Origin: Desulfovibrio sp.
Lineage (GTDB): Bacteria; Desulfobacterota; Desulfovibrionia; Desulfovibrionales; Desulfovibrionaceae
NCBI GenBank assembly: GCA_020217165.1
Contig: JAIWOE010000120.1
Span: 1-11,943 of the forward strand
Length of the DNA: 11,943 nt
Direction: 5' to 3'
The notes under the pieces were generated by a model, which was given only the letters and a program-made list of their open reading frames with translations, made no database searches and had not been told where the DNA came from. Below are positions 6,623 through 11,943 of this stretch, piece after piece. Made by a program: the position numbers and the translations under genes. How positions within the stretch are numbered: the first letter of the stretch is position 1; each line of letters begins with the position of its first letter.

Positions 6623-7783
6623 TCAGAACATGTCTTTCTCGTTGTCGGCCAGGGTCTTCTCAATGACTTCCTGCAGCGCTGGGGGCAGGCCCTGGATGTC
6701 CACATTGAGGAAGCCGCGCACGATGGTGGAGGTGGCTTCGTCCTCGTCCAAGCCCCGGGCCATGAGGTATTCGATCTCTTCCTGATCGATCTTGCCCACC
6801 GCGGCTTCGTGGGAGAGTTCCACCCCATCCACGTCGGCAATCAATTCCGGGATGGCATGGATCATGCCGCCGCCCAAGATCAGCCCCTTGCACTCCAGGT
6901 GGCCCTTGGCCGGCACGTGAGTGCCGGAGATGCGGCCGCGGTTGATGATGACCCCACCGGTGGTCAGGGTGCGGGCGATGATTTCCGTGCGCGTGTTGGG
7001 GGCGTTGAGGATCACCTCGCTGCCGGCGTCCACGTAGGAGCCGGGGGGGGTGACCACCACGGAATTGAAGCGGGCCACGGCGCCCTGGCCGTTCAGGCTG
7101 ATTTTGGGGTACATCTGCAAGTCTTTCACAGGCTTGAGCAGAATGTAGTTGTTGATGAACACCCCGCCTTCTTCCACCACGCCGGCGGAGCGGGGGCGCA
7201 CGGTGGTGTCCTCGCCCCAGTTATGGATCATGGTGAAGGACAGCTTGCCGCCCTTCTTGATGAAAAATTCAGAAATGCCCATGTGCGCCGCGCCCTTGGC
7301 ATCGTGGGCCACGGCGCAACCGGTGATGATGTGCAGTTCCGAATCCTCTTCCACAATGATGATGTTGTGGACGTTCTGCCCCACTTGGTTGCCCTTGATG
7401 AACAGGCAGGACTGCACTGGCTCGGTGACCTTGGCGCCCTTTTCCGTGCGGATGAAGTACCCGCCGTGCAGGTTATCCCGGGCCCCGCGGGTGAAGTCGT
7501 CCTTTTCCGGGTCCACCAGCGTCCACATGTACTCCGGCAGGCCGTCGTATTTTTTGAGAGCGGTCTTGATGTCCAACACTTCCACACCCTTGTGGTGCGA
7601 TTTGCAGTGGACGTTGGAATGGTTCATGTGCACGAAGGAGCCGCTGCGCATGCGCTCGTCCACATCCACACCGGCCATGAGCAGGTCTTGCTTGTCTTGT
7701 TCGCTCAGGGTGCGCAAGTCCTCGATGGGAGCCGCCTCCGCCCCGGTGAACTTGAAGGATTTGAGATCTATGGGAGTAGGCAT
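6623..7783 (-). CDS. sufB: SufB/SufD-family Fe-S scaffold protein, minimal type (SmsB-like)
   Basis: A 386-residue member of the SufBD family, which forms a beta-helix scaffold on which Fe-S clusters are built, driven by the SufC ATPase. The core from about residue 100 to 320 is rich in short strands, as expected. C298 in KGHLECKGL aligns by context with the essential Cys405 of E. coli SufB, and SHEAAVGKID has H325 and E326 at the site of the conserved His-Glu pair; the C-terminal helical part YLMARGLDEDEA then binds SufC. It is about 110 residues shorter than E. coli SufB (495) and lacks the long N-terminal region, like the single SufB of archaea and many anaerobes, where it probably acts as a homodimer. 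GGAG about 8 bases upstream supports the ATG at 7783. It follows sufC by 36 bases, with no sufD or cysteine desulfurase nearby. Confidence 0.9.
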   Translation of the reverse strand: MPTPIDLKSFKFTGAEAAPIEDLRTLSEQDKQDLLMAGVDVDERMRSGSFVHMNHSNVHCKSHHKGVEVLDIKTALKKYDGLPEYMWTLVDPEKDDFTRGARDNLHGGYFIRTEKGAKVTEPVQSCLFIKGNQVGQNVHNIIIVEEDSELHIITGCAVAHDAKGAAHMGISEFFIKKGGKLSFTMIHNWGEDTTVRPRSAGVVEEGGVFINNYILLKPVKDLQMYPKISLNGQGAVARFNSVVVTPPGSYVDAGSEVILNAPNTRTEIIARTLTTGGVIINRGRISGTHVPAKGHLECKGLILGGGMIHAIPELIADVDGVELSHEAAVGKIDQEEIEYLMARGLDEDEATSTIVRGFLNVDIQGLPPALQEVIEKTLADNEKDMF

Positions 7784-7819
7784 GGTTTTTCTCCAGTATC
7801 GTCAAGGAGCTACAGGGGG

Positions 7820-8581
7820 CTAGTTCAGGCAGCGAACGCATTCCTGGTAGCCGAACTTGCCGACGTGGTCGAGGATGTCGCGGGGGTTGGCCTCGCAGCA
7901 CAGGTGGCCGTTGTAGAGCACCTGGCCGCGGTCTGCGTTGATGTAGTCCAGGATGTAGCCGGTATGGGTGATGATGAGCCCGGACGTGGCCTTGCGGGTG
8001 AGTTTTTTGGCCTTCATGGAGAGTTTGGGATCGGGCTCCACCTCGCCGCGCAGCAATTCGCGCACGGTTCTGCCGATGAGGTGCATGTTTTCCAGATCCA
8101 CGCCGGATTCGGGCTCGTCAAAGAGCACCAGGGAGGGCTGCTGGGCCATGAGCTGCAGCAGTTCCGAGCGCTTGATCTCGCCGCCGGAGAAGCCGGCGTT
8201 GATGTCGCGGTCCAGGAAGTGGTCAAAGTTCACCTTCTGGGCCAAACCTTCCACATCCACTTCGCGCCCCTGGGCGCACATTTTCACCAGGTGACGGGTT
8301 TTGAGGCCGTGGATGGTCGGAGGGCGCTGGAAGCTCATGCCGATGCCCAATCGCGCGCGTTCGTGGATGGGAGCGTGGGTGATGTCCACGCCTTTGAAGG
8401 TGATTTTGCCCTGGGTAATCGTATAGTTGCCAAAGCCCATGAGGGTCATGAGCAGGGTGGTTTTGCCGGAGCCGTTGGGGCCGAAAAGAATGAACGTCTC
8501 GTTTTCCGCAATTTCAAGGTTGATGCCCTTGAGCACGGGACGATCGGCCACCATGGCGTGGAGGTCCTCGATGATGAGCAT
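7820..8581 (-). CDS. sufC: SufC-type ABC ATPase of Fe-S cluster assembly (SmsC-like)
   Basis: A 253-residue cytosolic ABC ATPase that powers the conformational changes of the SufB scaffold. Numbered from ATG 8581: Walker A GPNGSGKTT at 34-42, Q-loop Q85 in SFQRPP, signature FSGGEIKRSE at 131-140 (the SGGE(I/K)KR form of SufC), Walker B LVLFDEP with D155 and E156, and H-loop H206 in ITHTGYI. The family feature of a SGVD motif after Walker B (SGVDLENM) is present. There are no membrane parts. An upstream in-frame ATG at 8614 would add eleven residues (MIPLDHPKGAP) but has no ribosome site, while AAAGGAG lies five bases before 8581. Unusual cysteines close the protein: C228-C229 and a C-terminal CVRC (C248, C251). 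It is first in a sufC-sufB operon and must serve as the sole ATPase for the scaffold next to it. Confidence 0.92.
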   Translation of the reverse strand: MLIIEDLHAMVADRPVLKGINLEIAENETFILFGPNGSGKTTLLMTLMGFGNYTITQGKITFKGVDITHAPIHERARLGIGMSFQRPPTIHGLKTRHLVKMCAQGREVDVEGLAQKVNFDHFLDRDINAGFSGGEIKRSELLQLMAQQPSLVLFDEPESGVDLENMHLIGRTVRELLRGEVEPDPKLSMKAKKLTRKATSGLIITHTGYILDYINADRGQVLYNGHLCCEANPRDILDHVGKFGYQECVRCLN

Positions 8582-8860
8582 GGGCGCTCCTTTGGGATGA
8601 TCGAGTGGTATCATGGCGTCCTTGGGGGTGCGTCTCGCCGCCTGGTTGCATCAGGAAAGCCCCTCGCCCAGCCCACCCTGGCGGCGTTGTCCTGGCGGCT
8701 GGACAGCGGCGCGGGCAGAATGGTATGCCCTATGCAGGGCTGACCGAGGGTGCGACCGGCTCTTTACTTAATCACTTCCGTGTGAATTGTCATGCCTCCC
8801 GCCCCGAATTTCTGCGGCGGGCCCATGCATTTCCGGGCTTTTTTCTGCCGAGGACGTTTC
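8582..8860. promoter_or_regulatory. Divergent region between sufC and exported-protein gene
   Basis: About 280 bases without a supported gene. It carries three related half-sites: GGGCA (8713-8717), TGCCC (8726-8730) and AGGGC (8736-8740), forming the dyads GGGCA-N8-TGCCC and GCCCT-N4-AGGGC. A further dyad TCAC-N6-GTGA lies at 8772-8785. Either could be an operator, but no known Fe-S regulator site such as IscR or Rrf2 was recognised. No good sigma-70 pair was found for either gene; the best minus-strand one (ATGACA-N17-TAAGTA) is poor. Near the plus-strand start, GCCC-N10-GGGC followed by TTTTTT (about 8821-8843) is a very short terminator-like hairpin. Confidence 0.3.
8587..8593 (-). promoter_or_regulatory. 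Ribosome binding site deciding the sufC start
   Basis: AAAGGAG read on the minus strand lies five bases before ATG 8581. The alternative upstream ATG at 8614 has no such site, so the shorter protein is preferred. Confidence 0.75.
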
Positions 8861-9643
8861 ATGCTGCAGATTCTGGCAATCATCCTGATGCTGTTGATGC
8901 TCTTTTCTCCCTGCCCCCAGGCGGCACAGGCCAAGCCCGGCGCCAAGGATGCGCCCAGGCGAGCCGACGCCATGCCCAGGCCCAAGACCCTGCCAGGCTT
9001 GCGCTTTGGCATGAGCCAGCAAGAGGTGCATCAAATCCTTAAGCGCATCAACAACAATGACGCCGCGGTGCTGCTGACTTCCATCTGCGGCATTCCTCTG
9101 GGGTTAGACGTGCTGGATGGCGCGCCCATCTTCACCACAGACACCAACATCACCATGGCCAAGGCCCATGCCTATGAGCCCATGTATTTTTACAACAACC
9201 AGCTCATCGCCATCAAGCGCACCCTGCGCTCCCTGGACGAGCTGACGGCCCTCAAGCACGAGTTTCCGTCCGGCCGGTTCCGGTTCCATCATTTTCCCGG
9301 CGTGGACGAGCCCTTGCGGGTGTTCCAGGCCAGGGACCGCGGGCGGGTGATCTTCACCAACCAGCATTCAGATGTCTTCATTTTTGACGAAGCGTTGCGC
9401 AGCCACGTGCTGGCCAACCTCACGGGTTCCTACTGCTGGCACACCAAGACCTTTGGGCCCAACCAGCCGGGATTTGCACAGGAGTACGCCACCTGCGTGC
9501 GCTACCGTGGCGACATTCCCGCTCCCCGCCTGGCCCAGGACCTGGCCAGCTGCCAGAAGTTCTGCCGGGAGACGCCGGCGTATCTGGCCTCCCCCCGGTG
9601 CCCGTCCATCTGCCAGGAGGCTTACACCCGGGCATCGCGGTAG
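8861..9643 (+). CDS. Exported cysteine-rich protein of unknown function, twin CX3C
   Basis: A 260-residue protein with a Sec-type signal: hydrophobic core at 2-16, then PCPQAAQA with likely cleavage after residue 24. The mature part starts with a short GLRFGMSQQEVHQIL motif (46-60) of the kind found in BamE/SmpA-like and other periplasmic domains. The rest is a mixed alpha/beta domain without a known signature. Seven cysteines are left after cleavage: C76, C192, C212 and a C-terminal block C231, C235, C247, C251 that reads C-x3-C-x11-C-x3-C, so disulfides are likely and the protein should act in the periplasm. GAGGA 7 bases upstream supports ATG 8861. However, ATG 8825 would add MHFRAFFCRGRF and give the positive n-region that the shorter form lacks, so the start is open. 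It stands alone, divergent from sufC and convergent with the TPR operon. No function can be assigned. Confidence 0.75.
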   Translation: MLQILAIILMLLMLFSPCPQAAQAKPGAKDAPRRADAMPRPKTLPGLRFGMSQQEVHQILKRINNNDAAVLLTSICGIPLGLDVLDGAPIFTTDTNITMAKAHAYEPMYFYNNQLIAIKRTLRSLDELTALKHEFPSGRFRFHHFPGVDEPLRVFQARDRGRVIFTNQHSDVFIFDEALRSHVLANLTGSYCWHTKTFGPNQPGFAQEYATCVRYRGDIPAPRLAQDLASCQKFCRETPAYLASPRCPSICQEAYTRASR

Positions 9644-9658
9644 GCGCATACCTCTCGT

Positions 9659-9702
9659 AAAAGCGCAGCACTGGGGCGCTTGCGCAGCGGTCCCGGTGCT
9701 GC
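9659..9702 (-). terminator. Hairpin terminator after the TPR operon
   Basis: Arms GCAGCACTGGG (9665-9675) and CCCGGTGCTGC (9692-9702) pair over 11 bases with one G-T wobble around a 16-base loop. Read on the minus strand, the hairpin is followed by GCTTTT (9659-9664). It lies between convergent genes and may also slow transcription from the exported-protein gene, although the plus side lacks a T run. Confidence 0.5.
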
Positions 9703-9753
9703 AGACTCCGTAATTGCGCCCCGCCAAAATCAACACATTTCGGGGACGTCACA

Positions 9754-10386
9754 CTAGTTGATGGACAAATAATCGATTTTTGGATCCAGCCGCTTGGCCT
9801 GGGCCATGTCCTGTTGCGCCTTGGCGGGCTGGCCGAGGTTCAGCCAGCTGAAGCTGCGGTTGGCGTACGCCCGGGCGGAGGTGGGCCGCAGGCGCAGGGC
9901 CTCGGTGTAGTCGGCGATGGCCTTTTGATCGTCGCCGAGCATGGTGTAGGCATTGCCACGGTTGATGAAGGCCACGTAGTCCGGCGCATTGTTGATGGAA
10001 TGCGTGAAATCCCGTATGGCCGAGGCTGGATCGTTGCGTGTCAGGTAAATATACCCGCGATTGTTGAAGATATATGTCAACAGCTGGTCTCCGCTGTCCA
10101 GCGCCCTGGAATTCACCACCTGGGTGTACAGCTCCAGGGCCCGGGGAAGATTTTTTTCCTGCTGGGCCTTGATGGCCTGGTTGGCCACGGAAATAATGGA
10201 GTAATCCTCCTCGGCCTCCACTGCTGCGGCCGGGGCGGACTGGAACAGCCCAAGCCCCCAGACCAATGACAGGGCCAAGATCAGGACCAATGCCCGGCCC
10301 GGCGCCGTGCCCATAGCCCGCTCGCCATGGGCGCGGAAACGTGAGTGAAGCAGAGGGTCGCGGTGCAGGGGGCTGTGGTGGTCCAT
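9754..10386 (-). CDS. Membrane-anchored or exported TPR protein
   Basis: A 210-residue protein with a basic, His-rich N-terminus (1-31), one hydrophobic segment at about 32-55 that reads as a signal peptide or anchor (ending APAAAVEAEED), then tetratricopeptide repeats to the end: about 62-95, 103-136, 137-170 and 171-204. Typical TPR positions are visible, e.g. NNRGYIYLTRNDPASAIRDF and NRGNAYTMLGDDQKAIADY. TPR arrays are protein-binding scaffolds, so it should hold partners on the periplasmic side; no enzyme domain is present. AAGGAAG five bases before ATG 10386 fixes the start; M25 at 10314 would give a neater signal peptide but has a poor site. It lies 37 bases after the other TPR gene and ends the operon. 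The partner is unknown; flagellin lies upstream, but the terminator there argues against co-transcription. Confidence 0.82.
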   Translation of the reverse strand: MDHHSPLHRDPLLHSRFRAHGERAMGTAPGRALVLILALSLVWGLGLFQSAPAAAVEAEEDYSIISVANQAIKAQQEKNLPRALELYTQVVNSRALDSGDQLLTYIFNNRGYIYLTRNDPASAIRDFTHSINNAPDYVAFINRGNAYTMLGDDQKAIADYTEALRLRPTSARAYANRSFSWLNLGQPAKAQQDMAQAKRLDPKIDYLSIN

Positions 10387-10423
10387 GCGTCTTCCTTGTG
10401 ACCTGTGCGGCTCCCGGCGCAGG

Positions 10424-11143
10424 TTACGCCTGCACTGGCGGGAGGTTGGGGATCATGGGGGGCAGGTGCGCCCACGGCGTCTTGGCGATGGCGGATTCCA
10501 CCGCCGCCGTCATGGGCTGGTTGGGATGTTCCCCGCCGGAAGTCCCGGCCTCGCCGGACGTGTCCGTGTGAGATGGCATAGCAAGTTCCGCTCCAGGGGC
10601 GGTTTCCGCCAACGACTTGATGCCGGGCAGCACGCTGTCCAGGGCCTCGCCCAGGGCGGGCACTCCCTGCGGATGCCAAGCATGCCACAAGTCGTGGGCC
10701 TTCCAGAACTTGCCCAGCCGGAGAAAGCAGAGTCCTAAAAAGAGGATGGCGTGGTCACGCTGGTGGGCCGGGCCGTGTTCTGTCAAGGCCAGGGCGCGCT
10801 GGAACTCCACGCGGGCCTGAATGTACTGGCCCAGATCGTACAGGCAACGTCCCAGGCACAGTCGCGGCAGGGCTTCCTGTGGCGCTTCCTTGACAAAGGT
10901 GCGGAAGTGACGGACGGCTTCTTCCAGATTGCCGGCAGCCAGGGCCACGTTGCCGTCGCGGGCCAGGGCCACGCGGCGTGCCATGAGTGCGGCTTCGGCC
11001 TGTTGGGCGGCTTCCCGCTGTTTGGCGTCCTCGGTCCGGGGGCGGTTCTTTTCCGCCAGTTCTTTGACGCCGGGCGGCACCAGTTTGGCGAACAACTGCC
11101 GCCGGGACATGTTCGTGGGCCCATCGTCTCGTTTTGGGGGCAT
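10424..11143 (-). CDS. Cytoplasmic TPR protein
   Basis: A 239-residue protein without signal peptide or membrane segment. A charged N-terminal helix (residues 26-62, rich in K, E, R and A, possibly coiled coil) leads into TPR units at about 58-90 (DGNVALAAGNLEEAVRHF) and 92-125 (LCLGRCLYDLGQYIQARVEF), with a weaker third at 130-158. The last 60 residues (180-239) are low-complexity, rich in Pro, Ser, Gly and Thr, and probably disordered. AAGGAG 8 bases before ATG 11143 supports the start, and a near-consensus sigma-70 promoter stands 30-60 bases upstream. It is first in an operon with the exported TPR protein; the pair could act on the two sides of the membrane, which is inference. Family-wide functions of such TPR proteins are too varied to name one. 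Confidence 0.82.
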   Translation of the reverse strand: MPPKRDDGPTNMSRRQLFAKLVPPGVKELAEKNRPRTEDAKQREAAQQAEAALMARRVALARDGNVALAAGNLEEAVRHFRTFVKEAPQEALPRLCLGRCLYDLGQYIQARVEFQRALALTEHGPAHQRDHAILFLGLCFLRLGKFWKAHDLWHAWHPQGVPALGEALDSVLPGIKSLAETAPGAELAMPSHTDTSGEAGTSGGEHPNQPMTAAVESAIAKTPWAHLPPMIPNLPPVQA

Positions 11144-11170
11144 GCGCTGCGCTCCTTGTATAACAAATTC

Positions 11171-11199
11171 ATTGTAGTGCGAAGGAGGGCCGCGGTCAA
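11171..11199 (-). promoter_or_regulatory. Sigma-70 type promoter of the TPR operon
   Basis: Read on the minus strand: TTGACC (11199-11194), a 17-base spacer, TACAAT (11176-11171). Five of six bases match consensus in each box and the spacer length is ideal. The expected start near 11164 gives a leader of about 20 bases with AAGGAG before the ATG at 11143. This is the only strong promoter seen in the window. Confidence 0.8.
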
Positions 11200-11216
11200 T
11201 CTTCCTCTAGGGGCAC

Positions 11217-11258
11217 AAAAAAGCCCCCCGGGCCTTGGCAGGACAGACCCGGGGGAGC
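11217..11258 (-). terminator. Strong intrinsic terminator of the flagellin gene
   Basis: On the minus strand, GCTCCCCCGGG (11258-11248, one T bulged) pairs with CCCGGGGGGC (11232-11223) around a 15-base loop, followed directly by six Ts (11222-11217). This is a classical rho-independent terminator about 40 bases after the flagellin stop, and it insulates the TPR operon promoter just downstream. Confidence 0.88.
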
Positions 11259-11274
11259 GGTGCGGACGGGACAG

Positions 11275-11297
11275 CTTCCGTCGTGGCAGGACGGAAG
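11275..11297 (-). other. Stable hairpin just after the flagellin stop codon
   Basis: CTTCCGTC and GACGGAAG form a perfect 8-base stem around a 7-base loop, two bases after the flagellin stop at 11299. No T run follows, so it is not a terminator by itself. It may protect the 3' end of the flagellin message or bind a regulator. Confidence 0.6.
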
Positions 11298-11298
11298 G

Positions 11299-11943
11299 CT
11301 AGCCGCCGATGAGCTGCATGGCCATTCTGGGCAGAGAGTTGGCCTGCGAGAGCATGGCGACGGCGGACTGCGTGAGGATCTGCTGGCGGACGAACTCGGT
11401 CATTTCGAGGGAGACGTCCACGTCGCTGATGCGGGATTCCGCAGCCTGCAGGTTTTCCGCCTGGATTTCCAGGTTGGTGATGGTGTTCTGCAGCCGGTTC
11501 TGCAGGGCGCCCAGGTTGGCGCGGATGATATCCTTGGAGACGATGGCCGCGCGCAGGGCCACCAGGGCCTTCTGGGCGGCGTCCTGGGTGGAGATGGAGA
11601 AGCCATCCACCCCGGCGGCTGCCTGGTTGCCCACACCCAGGGACGAGGCCGTGGCCGAACCGATCTGGATATAGTAGTAGTCTTCCGAACAGTCGTTGTC
11701 CGAGCCAAAGTGGACCTTCAGCCTGCCGGTGGAAACCATGCCCGTGCCATCGTGGGACGAGCTGGAGAGGTTGCCATTAAGCAGATAGATGCCGTTGAAG
11801 TCCGTGGCGTTGGCGATACGGGTGATTTCCGAGGCCATGGCCTGATATTCGGAATCGATGATCAGGCGCTGGTCGGAGGTGTAGGTGCCGGTGGCGGCCT
11901 GTTCGGCCAGTTCCTTCATGCGGATGAGCTTTTCGTCAATGAC
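11299..11943 (-). CDS. fliC: Flagellin, C-terminal part
   Basis: The last 214 residues of a flagellin, the subunit of the flagellar filament; the gene begins beyond the right edge. The D1-type start (RMKELAEQAATGTYTSDQR, then EITRIANATDFNGIYLLNG) matches the conserved end of the N-terminal domain. A short variable region of about 90 residues follows. The C-terminal coiled-coil domain is complete: ANLGALQNRLQNTI, then AESRISDVDVSLEMTEFV, then the closing SQANSLPRMAMQLIGG. The filament export and D0 assembly signals are thus intact at this end. The variable part is small, so the whole protein is likely about 300 residues. One cysteine (codon 11689-11691, in DNDCSEDYYY) is unusual for a flagellin. 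Two hairpins and a T run follow the stop. The gene symbol is generic; a species may have several flagellins. Confidence 0.93.
   Translation of the reverse strand, partial: VIDEKLIRMKELAEQAATGTYTSDQRLIIDSEYQAMASEITRIANATDFNGIYLLNGNLSSSSHDGTGMVSTGRLKVHFGSDNDCSEDYYYIQIGSATASSLGVGNQAAAGVDGFSISTQDAAQKALVALRAAIVSKDIIRANLGALQNRLQNTITNLEIQAENLQAAESRISDVDVSLEMTEFVRQQILTQSAVAMLSQANSLPRMAMQLIGG

Noticed and set aside
6809..8743. A 644-codon open frame on the plus strand across sufB and sufC
   Set aside because: It lies antisense to two genes with clear SufB and SufC motifs. Long antisense frames are common in GC-rich genes; its His-, Gly- and Val-heavy composition is that of a shadow.
8772..8785. TCAC-N6-GTGA as a CRP/FNR or HcpR-type operator
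   Set aside because: The half-sites are in the opposite orientation to TGTGA-N6-TCACA, and the dyad is only four bases per arm.
8821..8843. Short hairpin plus TTTTTT before the exported-protein gene as a terminator or attenuator
   Set aside because: The stem is only four G-C pairs with a ten-base loop, too weak to call as a feature.
8861..8935. Lipoprotein signal (cysteine in LFSPC) in the exported protein
   Set aside because: The residues before the cysteine (F-S-P) do not fit a lipobox, and AQA a few residues on gives a normal signal peptidase I site.
8764..9034. Two small minus-strand frames (82 and 88 codons) over the exported-protein start
   Set aside because: They overlap the signal peptide gene in antisense and have no ribosome binding site or recognisable sequence.
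11075..11110. SRRQLF near the start of the cytoplasmic TPR protein as a Tat signal
   Set aside because: The twin arginine is not followed by any hydrophobic stretch, so no Tat signal peptide is present.

Overview
The window is GC-rich, densely packed bacterial DNA. The gene content (a minimal two-gene SufC/SufB-type Fe-S system, a classical flagellin, many cysteine-rich redox-type proteins and short intergenic gaps) suggests an anaerobic, motile deltaproteobacterium, most likely a Desulfovibrio-like sulfate reducer. This taxonomic call is inference from gene style, not from a marker gene.

Region 1 (1-6543) is a divergent locus that looks devoted to a glycan or glycoconjugate. Leftward from about 2.8 kb runs a zinc-dependent medium-chain dehydrogenase, then, with an ATGA overlap, a NodB-type polysaccharide deacetylase, then a conserved-looking 100-residue protein of unknown function, then the start of a VKOR/DsbB-like membrane protein cut by the window edge. 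Rightward from about 3.05 kb runs a radical SAM/SPASM enzyme, a GT4-type glycosyltransferase and a second GT-B glycosyltransferase of the MJ1255 (TIGR00661-like) type; the last two overlap by one base. The 245-base gap between the two arms holds a perfect 10-base palindrome and a possible small, perhaps frameshifted, gene. Together the arms could oxidise, N-deacetylate and transfer sugars. The product is not known and no close homologue could be named.

Region 2 (6544-8860) holds sufC then sufB on the minus strand, closed by an intrinsic terminator shared with the convergent glycosyltransferase operon. There is no sufA, sufD, sufS, sufE or sufU next to them, which matches the minimal SufBC/SMS type of Fe-S assembly system.

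Region 3 (8861-11160) holds a plus-strand exported protein with a C-terminal twin CX3C motif, then, convergent to it, a two-gene minus-strand operon of TPR proteins (one cytoplasmic, one membrane-anchored or exported). This operon has a near-consensus sigma-70 promoter at 11171-11199.

Region 4 (11161-11943) is the C-terminal part of a flagellin gene on the minus strand. It is followed by two hairpins in a row, the second a strong intrinsic terminator. No tRNA, rRNA, CRISPR array, insertion sequence or attachment site was seen.
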